This document shows positions 17,142 through 25,606 of a stretch of 64,000 nt of DNA, one piece after another. A program made the translations under genes and the position numbers. Below the pieces are notes generated by a model. It was not told the DNA's origin. It saw only the letters and a program-made list of their open reading frames with translations, and searched no databases. The first letter of the stretch is position 1. The number at the start of each line of letters is the position of its first letter. Where the stretch lies: NCBI RefSeq assembly GCF_000280925.3, contig NZ_CP012109.1, forward strand, positions 1,736,001 through 1,800,000, read 5' to 3'. Source of the DNA: Myxococcus hansupus (GTDB lineage: Bacteria > Myxococcota > Myxococcia > Myxococcales > Myxococcaceae).

Positions 17142-19058
17142 TTACTGCCGCCGTCGCAGGTGCTGGTCCAGGAAGGAGAGGATTTTCAAGGTGGTCTCCG
17201 CCTCGCTCTTCGTGCTGCTGAAGCCATGCCCATCATTGGGGAGGACGAAGTAGTCGATGGGCACGCCGTTCTTTCTGATGGTCTCGACGAGCGCGTCGGT
17301 GCTGGCCTTGGGAACGCGTGGATCATTGGCGCCTTGGATGACGAGCAGGGGCTTGCGAATCTTCTCCGCGTGGAACAGCGGGGAGATGTCTCGAAGCATC
17401 GCCTCCTGCGTCTGGGGGTTGCCCAGTTCCTGGTAGAGCGCCTCGCGCAGGGCCTCCTTGTGGGGCGGCAGCGCTTTCAGGGCGCTCAGCCAGTCGGAGA
17501 TGCCGAACGCATCCACGCCCACGGCGAAGACGTCGGGGTGGAACGCCAGCGCGGCGAGCACCATGTAGCCGCCGTAGCTGGGGCCCAGGATGCCCACGCG
17601 AGCGCCGTCCACGTAGGGCAGGCCGGTCAGGTACTTCTTCGCCTCGACGCAGTCCTGGAGCGGCGCCTTGCCATGTTGCTGGTCATCCGCCGCGAAGAAC
17701 GACTTGCCGTAGCCCTCGCTGCCCCGGTTGTTGACGGCGAGCACCACGTAGCCGTGGTGGACGAGGGTCTGGAAGAAGCTGCTGTAGCCCTTGGAGGACT
17801 GTCCTCCCGGTCCACCATGGACGAAGACGATGGCGGGGGCGCGCTGCTTCGCGGTGGCCTGATGGGGCTTGTAGAGGAGCGCTGGAATCTCCAGCCCGTC
17901 GAAGGACTTGAAGCGCACCCGCTCCGACTCCACCAGGACCTGGGGATTCAGCGTCCGCCCCAGTGTGTTCGTCAGCCGGGTGGCCTTCTTCGTCTCGAGG
18001 TCATAGACGTACAGACTGCCGGGAGCGCGGTCCCCGTCAACGTGGAAGGCCATCCGCTTCTCGTCGCGGGACAGCGTCACGTCGGAGAGGGCTCCTTCCG
18101 GAATCCCTGGCAGGGACACGCGTTTGCCCGTCTTGACGTCGTGGACCCGGAGCGTGGTGCGGCCGTCTTCGTTGACGCGGGTGACGCGCCACGTGCCACG
18201 CCGCGAGAACGCTGTGGACAGCACATCCCAGTTCAGTGCCTCCACCTGCTCGCGCTTCCCGGTGGCGAGCACGTGGCGCTCCACGCGGATGAACTCGGAG
18301 CCTTCGTTGGTGAGCAGGTACAGCGAGGAGGACGACGGGTCGAAGGTCGCCGCCTTCCAATGGGCCGAGCCCGTATGCGCGGTGAGCTGCTGTCGCTGCT
18401 GGGTGGCGAGCTCCAGGAGGAACACGTCGCTGTCGGACAGCGTCCGTGACTTCTCCAGTGCCAACCACTTCTCATCGGGAGAGATGGCGCTGAGTACGTG
18501 CTCGCCATCGCCTGCGTAGATCAGTGAGCGGGCATAGGTCTTCGCATCGTAGCGGTAGAGGTCCTGGACGCGTGCGTCGCGCTCATTGGAGAGGACGTAG
18601 AAGGCGCCGCCGTCCTGGCTCCAGCCGAAGAAGGACGCGTGATGTTTGTCGCCCGGGGTGAGGTCCTGCTCCTGTCCGGCTGACGTGCGCACGTAGAGGT
18701 GGGGGAGCTCGTTGCCTCCCGAATCGCGTGTGAAGAGGACGCGGTCATCGGTGGGGAAATAGCCGACGGCGAAGGTCGCGTCCTGGAGGGAGCGGGTGAG
18801 CTGCACGGGTTTGCCACCCGCGACCGGCACGGAGAAGACGTTGAAGACGCCGGTCTCGTTCGATGAGTACAGCACCCGCTGCTCGTCCGAGGAGAAGGAC
18901 GCGCCACGCACGGCGGTCGTCTCCATGAACTGCTCGACGGTGTAGCGCGGCGATGGCCCGGGTGGCCGGGGCGTTCCGGTGCGCGGGACGGCCAGCGCCA
19001 GTGCGGGAAGGATCACGATGGCGACGAGGGCGCGCGCGAGTGTGGACCCAGCAGTCAT
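17142..19058 (-). CDS. S9-family prolyl oligopeptidase / dipeptidyl-peptidase-like
   Basis: A 638-residue exported serine peptidase. The N-terminus is a signal peptide (hydrophobic ALVAIVILPALALA). Residues about 40-380 form the beta-propeller typical of S9 enzymes, with repeated strand patterns such as RVLYSSNETGVFNVFSVPV. The C-terminal alpha/beta-hydrolase domain has the catalytic triad visible: GPSYGG (Ser494), NDPRVP (Asp579) and DGHGFSS (His611). It should cut short peptides in the periplasm or outside. The start at 19058 is chosen for the signal peptide and a GGA 8 bases upstream; an earlier in-frame start at 19370 adds sequence that does not look coding. It stands alone. Confidence 0.92.
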   Translation of the reverse strand: MTAGSTLARALVAIVILPALALAVPRTGTPRPPGPSPRYTVEQFMETTAVRGASFSSDEQRVLYSSNETGVFNVFSVPVAGGKPVQLTRSLQDATFAVGYFPTDDRVLFTRDSGGNELPHLYVRTSAGQEQDLTPGDKHHASFFGWSQDGGAFYVLSNERDARVQDLYRYDAKTYARSLIYAGDGEHVLSAISPDEKWLALEKSRTLSDSDVFLLELATQQRQQLTAHTGSAHWKAATFDPSSSSLYLLTNEGSEFIRVERHVLATGKREQVEALNWDVLSTAFSRRGTWRVTRVNEDGRTTLRVHDVKTGKRVSLPGIPEGALSDVTLSRDEKRMAFHVDGDRAPGSLYVYDLETKKATRLTNTLGRTLNPQVLVESERVRFKSFDGLEIPALLYKPHQATAKQRAPAIVFVHGGPGGQSSKGYSSFFQTLVHHGYVVLAVNNRGSEGYGKSFFAADDQQHGKAPLQDCVEAKKYLTGLPYVDGARVGILGPSYGGYMVLAALAFHPDVFAVGVDAFGISDWLSALKALPPHKEALREALYQELGNPQTQEAMLRDISPLFHAEKIRKPLLVIQGANDPRVPKASTDALVETIRKNGVPIDYFVLPNDGHGFSSTKSEAETTLKILSFLDQHLRRRQ

Positions 19059-19400
19059 GAGGTTTTCCGAGGGACAAGGGGGCGAAGGCTTGCTCAGGCC
19101 CAGTGTAGAGGCCGCGCACTGGTGATGGCTCCCGGCATCGCCGCTGAGAGTCCCGGCCCGGGCTGTCGTCCTGCCCGGGCTTCGCGGACCTCCCGCCGGA
19201 TGATGCCGGGCCGCGTGCGTCATGCCGTGGCGAGTGGCTTCCCTGTCTGCCTTCTCGAGGCAGTGTGGGTGGCGCTCCTGTGCAATCCCTACATGTGAGC
19301 CCTTGGGGCCTCCGGGGTCGGTGCGAAGATTTGATTGCGCAAGGGCAGTGCCGTGTCCCCCTTTCGACATGGTAGGGTGGCCTCCGACCCGGGGGGGCTC
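19059..19400. other. intergenic region between divergent genes
   Basis: About 340 bases between the divergently transcribed S9 peptidase and the small FVIRQ-type protein gene. It must contain both promoters, but I could not identify convincing promoter boxes, hairpins or repeats. Possible reading frames have coding-unlike composition. Confidence 0.5.
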
Positions 19401-19784
19401 ATGTTTGTCATTCGTCAGTCACAAATCCTTGCCCTGGAGGAAGAGCGTCGCCGGCAATTGGTGGACGCCCTCCTGGAGCACGTGTCCGACTGCTTCGACC
19501 GCGTGGTGGCGCAATTGGGTGTGGTGCGAACGCGTGGCGTCATTGAACGGGCGCTGGTGCGTGCCGAGCGCTACGGAATCGAGACAGACGCGGACTGCTG
19601 CGAGTTCGTGAACCTGGTGTTCGTGTTGGGGGATGACTTCCCCGGCGGGGCAGACCATGCCTGGGCGCGTGAGCTCCTGGGGCCCGCCGGAGGACCGGGG
19701 CCCGAGCAGCGGTTGGCGAGACTGCGAGAGGAGACCGAGATTCTCCTGTCTGCGCGAGCGGACCGCTGGTCCGAGAGGGGCTGA
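19401..19784 (+). CDS. small protein resembling type VI secretion effector-locus proteins
   Basis: A 127-residue protein beginning MFVIRQSQILALEEERR and containing GVIERALVRAERYGIETDAD followed by FVNLVFVLGDDF and a WARELL segment. This order (an R-x-Q-I/M-x-A-L start, an I-E-R-A-x-x-G-I block, an L-x-F-V-L-G-x-D-F block, then W-A-x-x-L) is what I remember from small cytoplasmic proteins encoded beside VgrG, PAAR and toxin genes of type VI secretion loci, where their role is unclear. No VgrG or PAAR gene lies here. It ends 3 bases before the IPT repeat protein, so the two are probably translated together. The start follows a G-rich run (GGGGGGG). Confidence 0.6.
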   Translation: MFVIRQSQILALEEERRRQLVDALLEHVSDCFDRVVAQLGVVRTRGVIERALVRAERYGIETDADCCEFVNLVFVLGDDFPGGADHAWARELLGPAGGPGPEQRLARLREETEILLSARADRWSERG

Positions 19785-19787
19785 GCC

Positions 19788-22783
19788 ATGGAGAACAACG
19801 ATCCTTCGGGCGCGGGCTACGATTCGTTTGTCATCGGCGCGGTGACGGTCACCCTGGCCTCGGCGGTTTTCGTGGTGATGTTCGGTAAGTCGTGCACCCA
19901 GCGGTTTCGGCGCACCTCATCGACTGCCGTGGTGAAGTGCCCCGCGAAGAGCGTCGTGCGGATCGACAGGGTCGATCCGCCGAATCGACAGGAGAGCGAG
20001 CAGGAAGTGGAAGTCTGGCTCCACGGGAGTGGATTCCAGCCGGGGATGAGCGTGAGCTTTGGTGTGAATCCGGGCCGGGTCCTCAGGGGGCTGACCGAGA
20101 CGACCGCCCGGGTGATGACTCCCGGAGGGCGCCAGGGGCCGGTCACCGTGGTTGCCCGGAACACGGACGGGGGGCAGGATTCCCGGGACGGGTTGTTCGA
20201 CTACGTGGGGCCGCCCACCCTCACTGGCGTCGTTCCTCCACGGGGGCCCCTGGGGGGCTGCGAAGTCACCCTGTCGGGCACGAACTTCCATGCCGGCGTG
20301 GAGGTCCTGAGAAGTGGCACGGTGCTCGATGGGGTTCAACGTCGAGATGCCCAGACCTTGGTGCTGACGTTGCCCGCGGTTCCGAGGGCCGTGTCACACC
20401 GGCTGACGGTCCGCAATCCCGCGAGACAGAGTGCCGCGGGCGAAGTGACGTTTGACTATCTCGCCCCGCCCCGGGTCGACAGCATTCGGCTCGAGCAGGG
20501 GAGCAGCGCCCCTGGAGCCGCCATCGGAGCGACTTCTGGGACGGAGACCGCCGTCATTCGGGGCGCCCACTTCGATGCGCAGGCGACCGTCGCGTTCGGT
20601 CAGGTGGCGCTGCGAGGAGCAGACTGCGTGGTGCGCTCGCCTGACGAAATCCAGGTTCGCACCCCGCAGCATGTCGCCGCCAACCTCCAGGTCCGGGTCA
20701 CCAACCCCGATGGCCAACATGGCGAGGTGGCTTTCAGCTACGTGGACCCGCCCCAAATCCAGACGGTCCAGGTGTCCGACGGGACGGAGGCCAGTGCCAG
20801 GGGCACGGCGAGCGCGGACACCGCTGGAAATGAGACCGTTCAGATTGACGGCGCGCATTTTCATGCGAATGCCCAGGTCTTTGTGGGGGGCCAGCAGGTC
20901 CAGGTCGTGGACAACGCCCAGGTTCCACAGCGCTTGAGTATCAAGACGTCCGGACTCGCCGCCGGCCCTCAGGCGCTGCAGGTGCGCAATCCCAACCAGC
21001 AGGCCAGCAATACCGTCAACCTCGACTACGCCACGCCGCCGGTCCTCGCGTCCGTTTCCGTGACAGCGGGCACCGTGGCCAGTGTGCTCAACACCGCGAT
21101 CGCCGACGTGGGCGGCGGAGAGACGGTGTTGCTCACGGGAGACCACTTCGACGCGGGCGCCACGGTCTTGATTGGCGGCGTCAACGTGCGTGTGACCGAC
21201 AACAGCCGGGTTCCTCGGCAGCTCAGCGTCGAGTCGCCCCGCCTCCCGGTGGGAAACACCGCGGTCATCGTGAGGAACCCGAACCAACAGCGGAGCGTGC
21301 AGAACGTCGCGCTGGCGTACTCGATGCCTCCGGCGATCACCAGCATCTCCAAATCGGTGGGCACGAAGGACGGTGGCACCACGCTGGTCATCCTGGGCTC
21401 CGGCTTCGTCGGGACGCCCGCGGTCACCTTCGGTGCCACGGCGGCCCAGATGGTGCGCTGGGTCGATGCGACGCGGCTGGAGGTGACCACGCCGGCACAC
21501 GTCGTCCAGACGGTGGACATCACCGTCACCAACCCCAACCAGCAGCGCGCGGTGCTGGCGTCGCAATACACCTTCATGGAGCCGCCGGGGGTTGCTGCCC
21601 TGATACCAGACGTCGGGCCCCTGGAGGGCGACCTTGATTTCGTGATTCATGGTCGTGCGCTCGAGGGGTGCAGTGTGCGCTTTGGCGGCGTGGAGGCCAC
21701 TCAGGTCGTGGCCTCCGAAATGGAGATCCGTGGGCGAATTCCCCTGCGGAACAATCCCGCCAATGCTGACACCGCCGTGAACGTGCTGGTCACCGGGAAC
21801 GGGTGCGAGACCACGCTGGTCAACGGCTTCACCTATCGCCAACGCCCCCCAAGCGCACCGTCATCTATCCCGCCGGGCAAACCCGCGACTCCATTCCCAG
21901 TCACGTCCTTCATGTCCCGCAGCACGTGCAGGTGGTGGCCGGCAACCTGCAGTCCCTCCATGAGGAAGGTGAGCTGGCGGGTGAGGACGTGGGGCTCAAC
22001 CAGAACCTCAACGCGCTCTACCACCGCCACATCCCCAACATGGGCGGACTGCTCTGGGTACGCCTGCGCAACGACCCGCGAGTTCACCAGGTGCTGGACA
22101 TCACCTCTCAGCGCGGTCCGCAGTCGGACCCGAACAACTACATCTGCGATCTGCTGCAGGGGATTCCAGGGGGGCGTTGGTTCCATTACACGGGCAACCA
22201 AGTCGCCCACGCCGCGGCCATCACGAACAGCTTCGCCCAGGGGCCTGCCATCGACGCCGCCGTGGCGGCGACCCCTCAACTGCAGGCTGTCTACCCCGCG
22301 AGAGGCTCCACGACAGGTGGGACGTCACTCACGCTCTACGGTAATGACCTGGGGCAGGTGGAGACCGTGCTGCTGGGGGGGCAGGTGGTGGCCCCGAGCG
22401 CCGTCACCGCCCGATGGGTGACCGTGGACACGCCCCCCCATGCCATGGGCGCGGTGGATGTCGAGGTGCGCACCGCGGATGGGAACAGTTCGCGGATGCC
22501 CGATGCATTCGTCTTCGAGGCCCTGGCGCTCCACCGTGTCTGGCCCGTGCAAGCTGGCGTGGATGGCTTGGATCGAATCTACCTGCACGGCACGGGCTTC
22601 CGGGATGGGCATGTCTCGGTTCACATCGACAATGTCTCGATGGCTCAGTTCGAGGTCCTCAGCCCGAGCCTCATCGCGGTCTTCACCCAGGCGCACGCCC
22701 AGGGGCAGGTGGCGGTGAGCGTCACCGACACCGGAACCCTCGGCGTGGTGCGCCTCCCGAATGCGCTCCAGTTCGTGCCCTGA
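19788..22783 (+). pseudogene. nine-repeat IPT/TIG surface protein, frameshifted
   Basis: The two frames join into a protein of about 998 residues. An N-terminal hydrophobic segment (FVIGAVTVTLASAVFVVMFG) anchors or exports it. Then come nine IPT/TIG immunoglobulin-like repeats of about 85-95 residues, each opening with a P-P-x-hydrophobic start (GPPTLTGVVP, APPRVDSIRL, DPPQIQTVQV and so on) and ending in a V-x-N-P-x-x-Q type strand. Between repeats 7 and 8 lies a different module of about 130 residues (IYPAGQTRDSIPSHVLHVPQ to FAQGPAIDAAVAATPQ). The frame breaks in a six-C run at 21845-21850; a seventh C restores RQRPPKRTVIYPA. Probable cell-surface or secretion-linked adhesive protein coupled to the preceding small gene. 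The break may be a sequencing error. Confidence 0.8.
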
Positions 22784-22843
22784 GTTGCGCGCCGTCGCGG
22801 CAGCCCCAGTGCCCCCCTGACCTAGTGACGCTGTTCCTCCGGG

Positions 22844-23197
22844 TCAGCGTCTCGGGCGGACGGCCTTGCTCGGCGCGGCGGGGGGCGGAGCCTCCACGCA
22901 GCCCACGAGCGCGATGAGCGACGCCACGCTCCTGTGACATTCCACCGGGTGGCGCAGGGGTTGGTCGCCGCGCACCGTGTAATGGTTGCGTCGCCCCTCG
23001 CGCTCCCGCTGGAGATAACCGCCTTCTTCCAGGTCGCTAACGATGCGCTGCACCGCGCGCTCCGTTATTCCCACGCGCATCGCCACGTCCCGCAGGCGCA
23101 CCTCGGGGTCGGCCGCGATGCACAGCAGGACGTGTGCGTGGTTGGTGAGGAACGTCCACGCGGGAAATTCCAGATGAGTCGCTTTCAAGGGATCCAT
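22844..23197 (-). CDS. winged-helix MarR/ArsR-type transcriptional regulator
   Basis: A 117-residue winged-helix protein. The helix-turn-helix reads VRLRDVAMRVGITERAVQRI followed by VSDLEEGGYLQREREGRRNH, where the last part is the wing. There is no visible ligand domain, and the C-terminus ends in a short basic, proline-rich tail. Start ATG 23197 has AGGAG five bases upstream; an upstream in-frame ATG at 23254 lies inside the promoter. It is divergent from the type I export operon, with overlapping promoters and a palindrome between, so it probably represses itself and that operon. Confidence 0.8.
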   Translation of the reverse strand: MDPLKATHLEFPAWTFLTNHAHVLLCIAADPEVRLRDVAMRVGITERAVQRIVSDLEEGGYLQREREGRRNHYTVRGDQPLRHPVECHRSVASLIALVGCVEAPPPAAPSKAVRPRR

Positions 23198-23218
23198 GGG
23201 GCTCCTGCCACGCCTCGA

Positions 23219-23258
23219 ATATACGACGATTGACACGCGACATGCAATTCGCATATAG
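23219..23258. promoter_or_regulatory. overlapping divergent promoters with palindrome
   Basis: Rightward promoter: TTGACA at 23230-23235, then 17 bases, then ATATAG at 23253-23258 (towards the ABC exporter). Leftward promoter: TTGCAT (plus-strand 23242-23247), 17 bases, GTATAT (plus-strand 23219-23224) (towards the regulator). The near-palindrome ATGCAATTCGCAT at 23242-23254 overlaps the left -35 and the right -10, so one bound regulator could shut both. All from inspection of the sequence. Confidence 0.65.
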
Positions 23259-23372
23259 CCGGTCGCTCATCAAGCATAGCGAGTTTGCATTCCAGAAAGG
23301 CGGGCCTGGGGGGCGGGCCCCAGGTCTGTGGGGTTCCCCGGCTGGAATCCTTTCGAGGGAGAGGAACGGTTC

Positions 23373-25604
23373 ATGTCGCATTCGATGACGGAGCCCCAGG
23401 GGGCAGGTGCCCTGCTGGAGCGCGATGGGAACGAGGCGGCGACGCCCCGGGACCCGGAACCGAACCCGACGCGGGCTGAAGGCTTCTCTTTGGAGGCGCT
23501 GCTGCCGGTGTTGGAGGCGCTGGGCGCGCCCGTGGGCGTCGCCGTGGACGCGCAGTCCGTGCAGCGGTGGACGCGCGGCGAGTGCGCGGCGGCCGAACGG
23601 GTCTGGTCCAAGCGCATGGCGTCCGCCTGCGACGCGGTGGGCCTGCGCGCGGTGATTCAGCGCTCGTCCGTGCGCGAGATGATGACCGGGGAGGTGCCCC
23701 TGCCGGCGGCGGTGCTCGGGGCGGAGGGCTGGTGCCTCGTCACCGCGCGGCGGCCCGGACAGGTGCAGGTCCAGGCGCAGGGCATGTCGCACCCGGACTG
23801 GGTGGGAGGGCCCGCGCTGATGGCCATGACGGGCGCGTCGACCCAGGCCCAGCCGCTGGACTGGACGTTGGCGGTGCCCGCGGCGCCGTTGGATGGGATT
23901 GGTGGCGGCGGCCACGGCGGCGGCGGCCACGGGGACCACCCCACGCCCATGCAGCGGCTGCGTTCGCTGCTCTGGCTGGAGCGGGACGACTTGAAGGTGG
24001 TGCTCGTCTACGCGGTGGCCGCGGGCCTGTTGTCGCTCGCCACGCCCGTCGCCGTGCAGGCGCTGGTGAGCACGGTGACGTTCGGCACCCTGCTGCAGCC
24101 CCTGGTGGTGTTGTCCATCCTCGTCATGGCGGCGCTGGCCTTCGCCGCGACGTTGCGGGCGCTCAACACCCATGTCGTGGAGGTCATCCAACAGCGCATG
24201 TTCGTGCGCGCCGCGCTGGATGCCTCGCACCGCATCCCCCGGGTGCAGCAGGAGATGTTTGACCGCAACTATGGCCCGGAGCTGGTCAACCGTTTCTTCG
24301 ACGTGCTCACCCTCCAGAAGACGCTGTCGGTGTTCCTCCTGGAGGGCATCAGCCTCGTGCTCCAGGCGCTCATCGGGATGGTGGTGCTGGCCTTCTACCA
24401 CCCGGTGCTGCTGGCCTTCGACGTGCTGCTGATCGCGGCCACCGCCTTCATCATCCTCGTGCTCGGCCAGCGCGGCACGGAGACGGCCATCGACGAGTCG
24501 AAGGCGAAGTACGAGGTTGCCGCCTGGCTGGAGGAGCTGGCGCGGCACCCGCTCGCCTTCCGCTCACGCGACGGAGCGGCGCACGCGGAGGAGCAGGCGG
24601 ACATGTTGGCGCGCCGCTATCTGGGCGCGCGGCGGCGGCACTTCAGCGTCGTCTTCCGGCAGGTGGTGGGCTCGTTGGGGCTGCAGGTCGTGGCCAGCGC
24701 GCTGTTGCTGGGTTTGGGCGGCTGGCTCGTCATCCAGCGGCAGCTCACCCTGGGCCAGCTCGTCGCGGCCGAGCTCATCGTCACCGCGGTGCTGGCTTCA
24801 TTCGTCAAGTTCGGCAAGCACGTGGAGGCCTTCTATGACCTGCAGGCCGCCCTGGACAAGCTGGGCTACCTGGTCGACTTGCCGTTGGAAGAGGAGGGGC
24901 CCCACCGGGAGCCGTTGCCGGAGGGCCGGGACGGGCTGCCGGTGCGCATCGACGGCATGGCCTTCTCGCACGGCGAGGGGCGGGCGGCGCTGACGGGCTT
25001 GAACCTGGAGCTGGCGCCTGGGGAGAAGGTGGCGCTCCTCGCGCCCAGCGGAGGTGGCAAGAGCGCCTTGGCGGACCTGTTGTTCGGCCTTCGCGAGCCC
25101 TCCGAGGGGCGGCTGGCGGTGGGTGGGGTGGACACGCGACGCGTCTCGCTGGGCGCGCTGCGCTCGCAGGTGGCGTTGGTGCGGGGCGTGGAGGTGTTGG
25201 AGGGCTCGGTGCTGGACAACGTGCGCTCCGGGCGCTCCGCGGTGAGCCCGAGCGAGGCGCGGCAGGCGCTGGAGGCGGTGGGGTTGCTGGAGGCCGTGTT
25301 GTCGCTGCCGCGCGGGCTGGACACGCCGCTGGGCCCCAGCGGGTCGCCGCTGTCGAGCGGCCAGGTGCGGCGGCTGATGGTGGCGCGCGCGCTGGCGGGC
25401 GCTCCCCGGCTCATCATCCTGGATGAGGTGTTGGAAGGCCTGAGCGAGCTCGGGCGCCAGGAGGTCATGGACGCGCTGCTGGCGCCGGGCGCGAAGTGGA
25501 CGCTGGTGGTGCTGGCCAGTGAAGAAGACGCGGCCGTGCGGCGCATCGGTCGGCGCCACACGCTGGCGGAGTTGATGGCGGGCCCGAGCCCGGAGGAGGG
25601 CTGA
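23373..25604 (+). CDS. type I secretion ABC exporter (membrane + ATPase) with degenerate C39-like N-domain
   Basis: A 743-residue half-transporter. The N-terminal region up to about residue 165 (VLEALGAPVG to PLPAAVLGAEGWCLVTARRPGQ) resembles a C39 peptidase-like domain but shows no catalytic Cys-His pair, as in HlyB-type exporters. A Gly-His linker follows, then about six membrane helices, then the ATPase. The ATPase has Walker A APSGGGKSAL (first Gly replaced by Ala), signature LSSGQ and Walker B RLIILDEVLEG. The switch-histidine position after strand VVLASEED carries no histidine, which is unusual. Start ATG 23373 follows GAGGAA. It ends 2 bases before the HlyD gene. No secreted substrate gene is visible nearby. 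Confidence 0.88.
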   Translation: MSHSMTEPQGAGALLERDGNEAATPRDPEPNPTRAEGFSLEALLPVLEALGAPVGVAVDAQSVQRWTRGECAAAERVWSKRMASACDAVGLRAVIQRSSVREMMTGEVPLPAAVLGAEGWCLVTARRPGQVQVQAQGMSHPDWVGGPALMAMTGASTQAQPLDWTLAVPAAPLDGIGGGGHGGGGHGDHPTPMQRLRSLLWLERDDLKVVLVYAVAAGLLSLATPVAVQALVSTVTFGTLLQPLVVLSILVMAALAFAATLRALNTHVVEVIQQRMFVRAALDASHRIPRVQQEMFDRNYGPELVNRFFDVLTLQKTLSVFLLEGISLVLQALIGMVVLAFYHPVLLAFDVLLIAATAFIILVLGQRGTETAIDESKAKYEVAAWLEELARHPLAFRSRDGAAHAEEQADMLARRYLGARRRHFSVVFRQVVGSLGLQVVASALLLGLGGWLVIQRQLTLGQLVAAELIVTAVLASFVKFGKHVEAFYDLQAALDKLGYLVDLPLEEEGPHREPLPEGRDGLPVRIDGMAFSHGEGRAALTGLNLELAPGEKVALLAPSGGGKSALADLLFGLREPSEGRLAVGGVDTRRVSLGALRSQVALVRGVEVLEGSVLDNVRSGRSAVSPSEARQALEAVGLLEAVLSLPRGLDTPLGPSGSPLSSGQVRRLMVARALAGAPRLIILDEVLEGLSELGRQEVMDALLAPGAKWTLVVLASEEDAAVRRIGRRHTLAELMAGPSPEEG

Positions 25605-25606
25605 AC

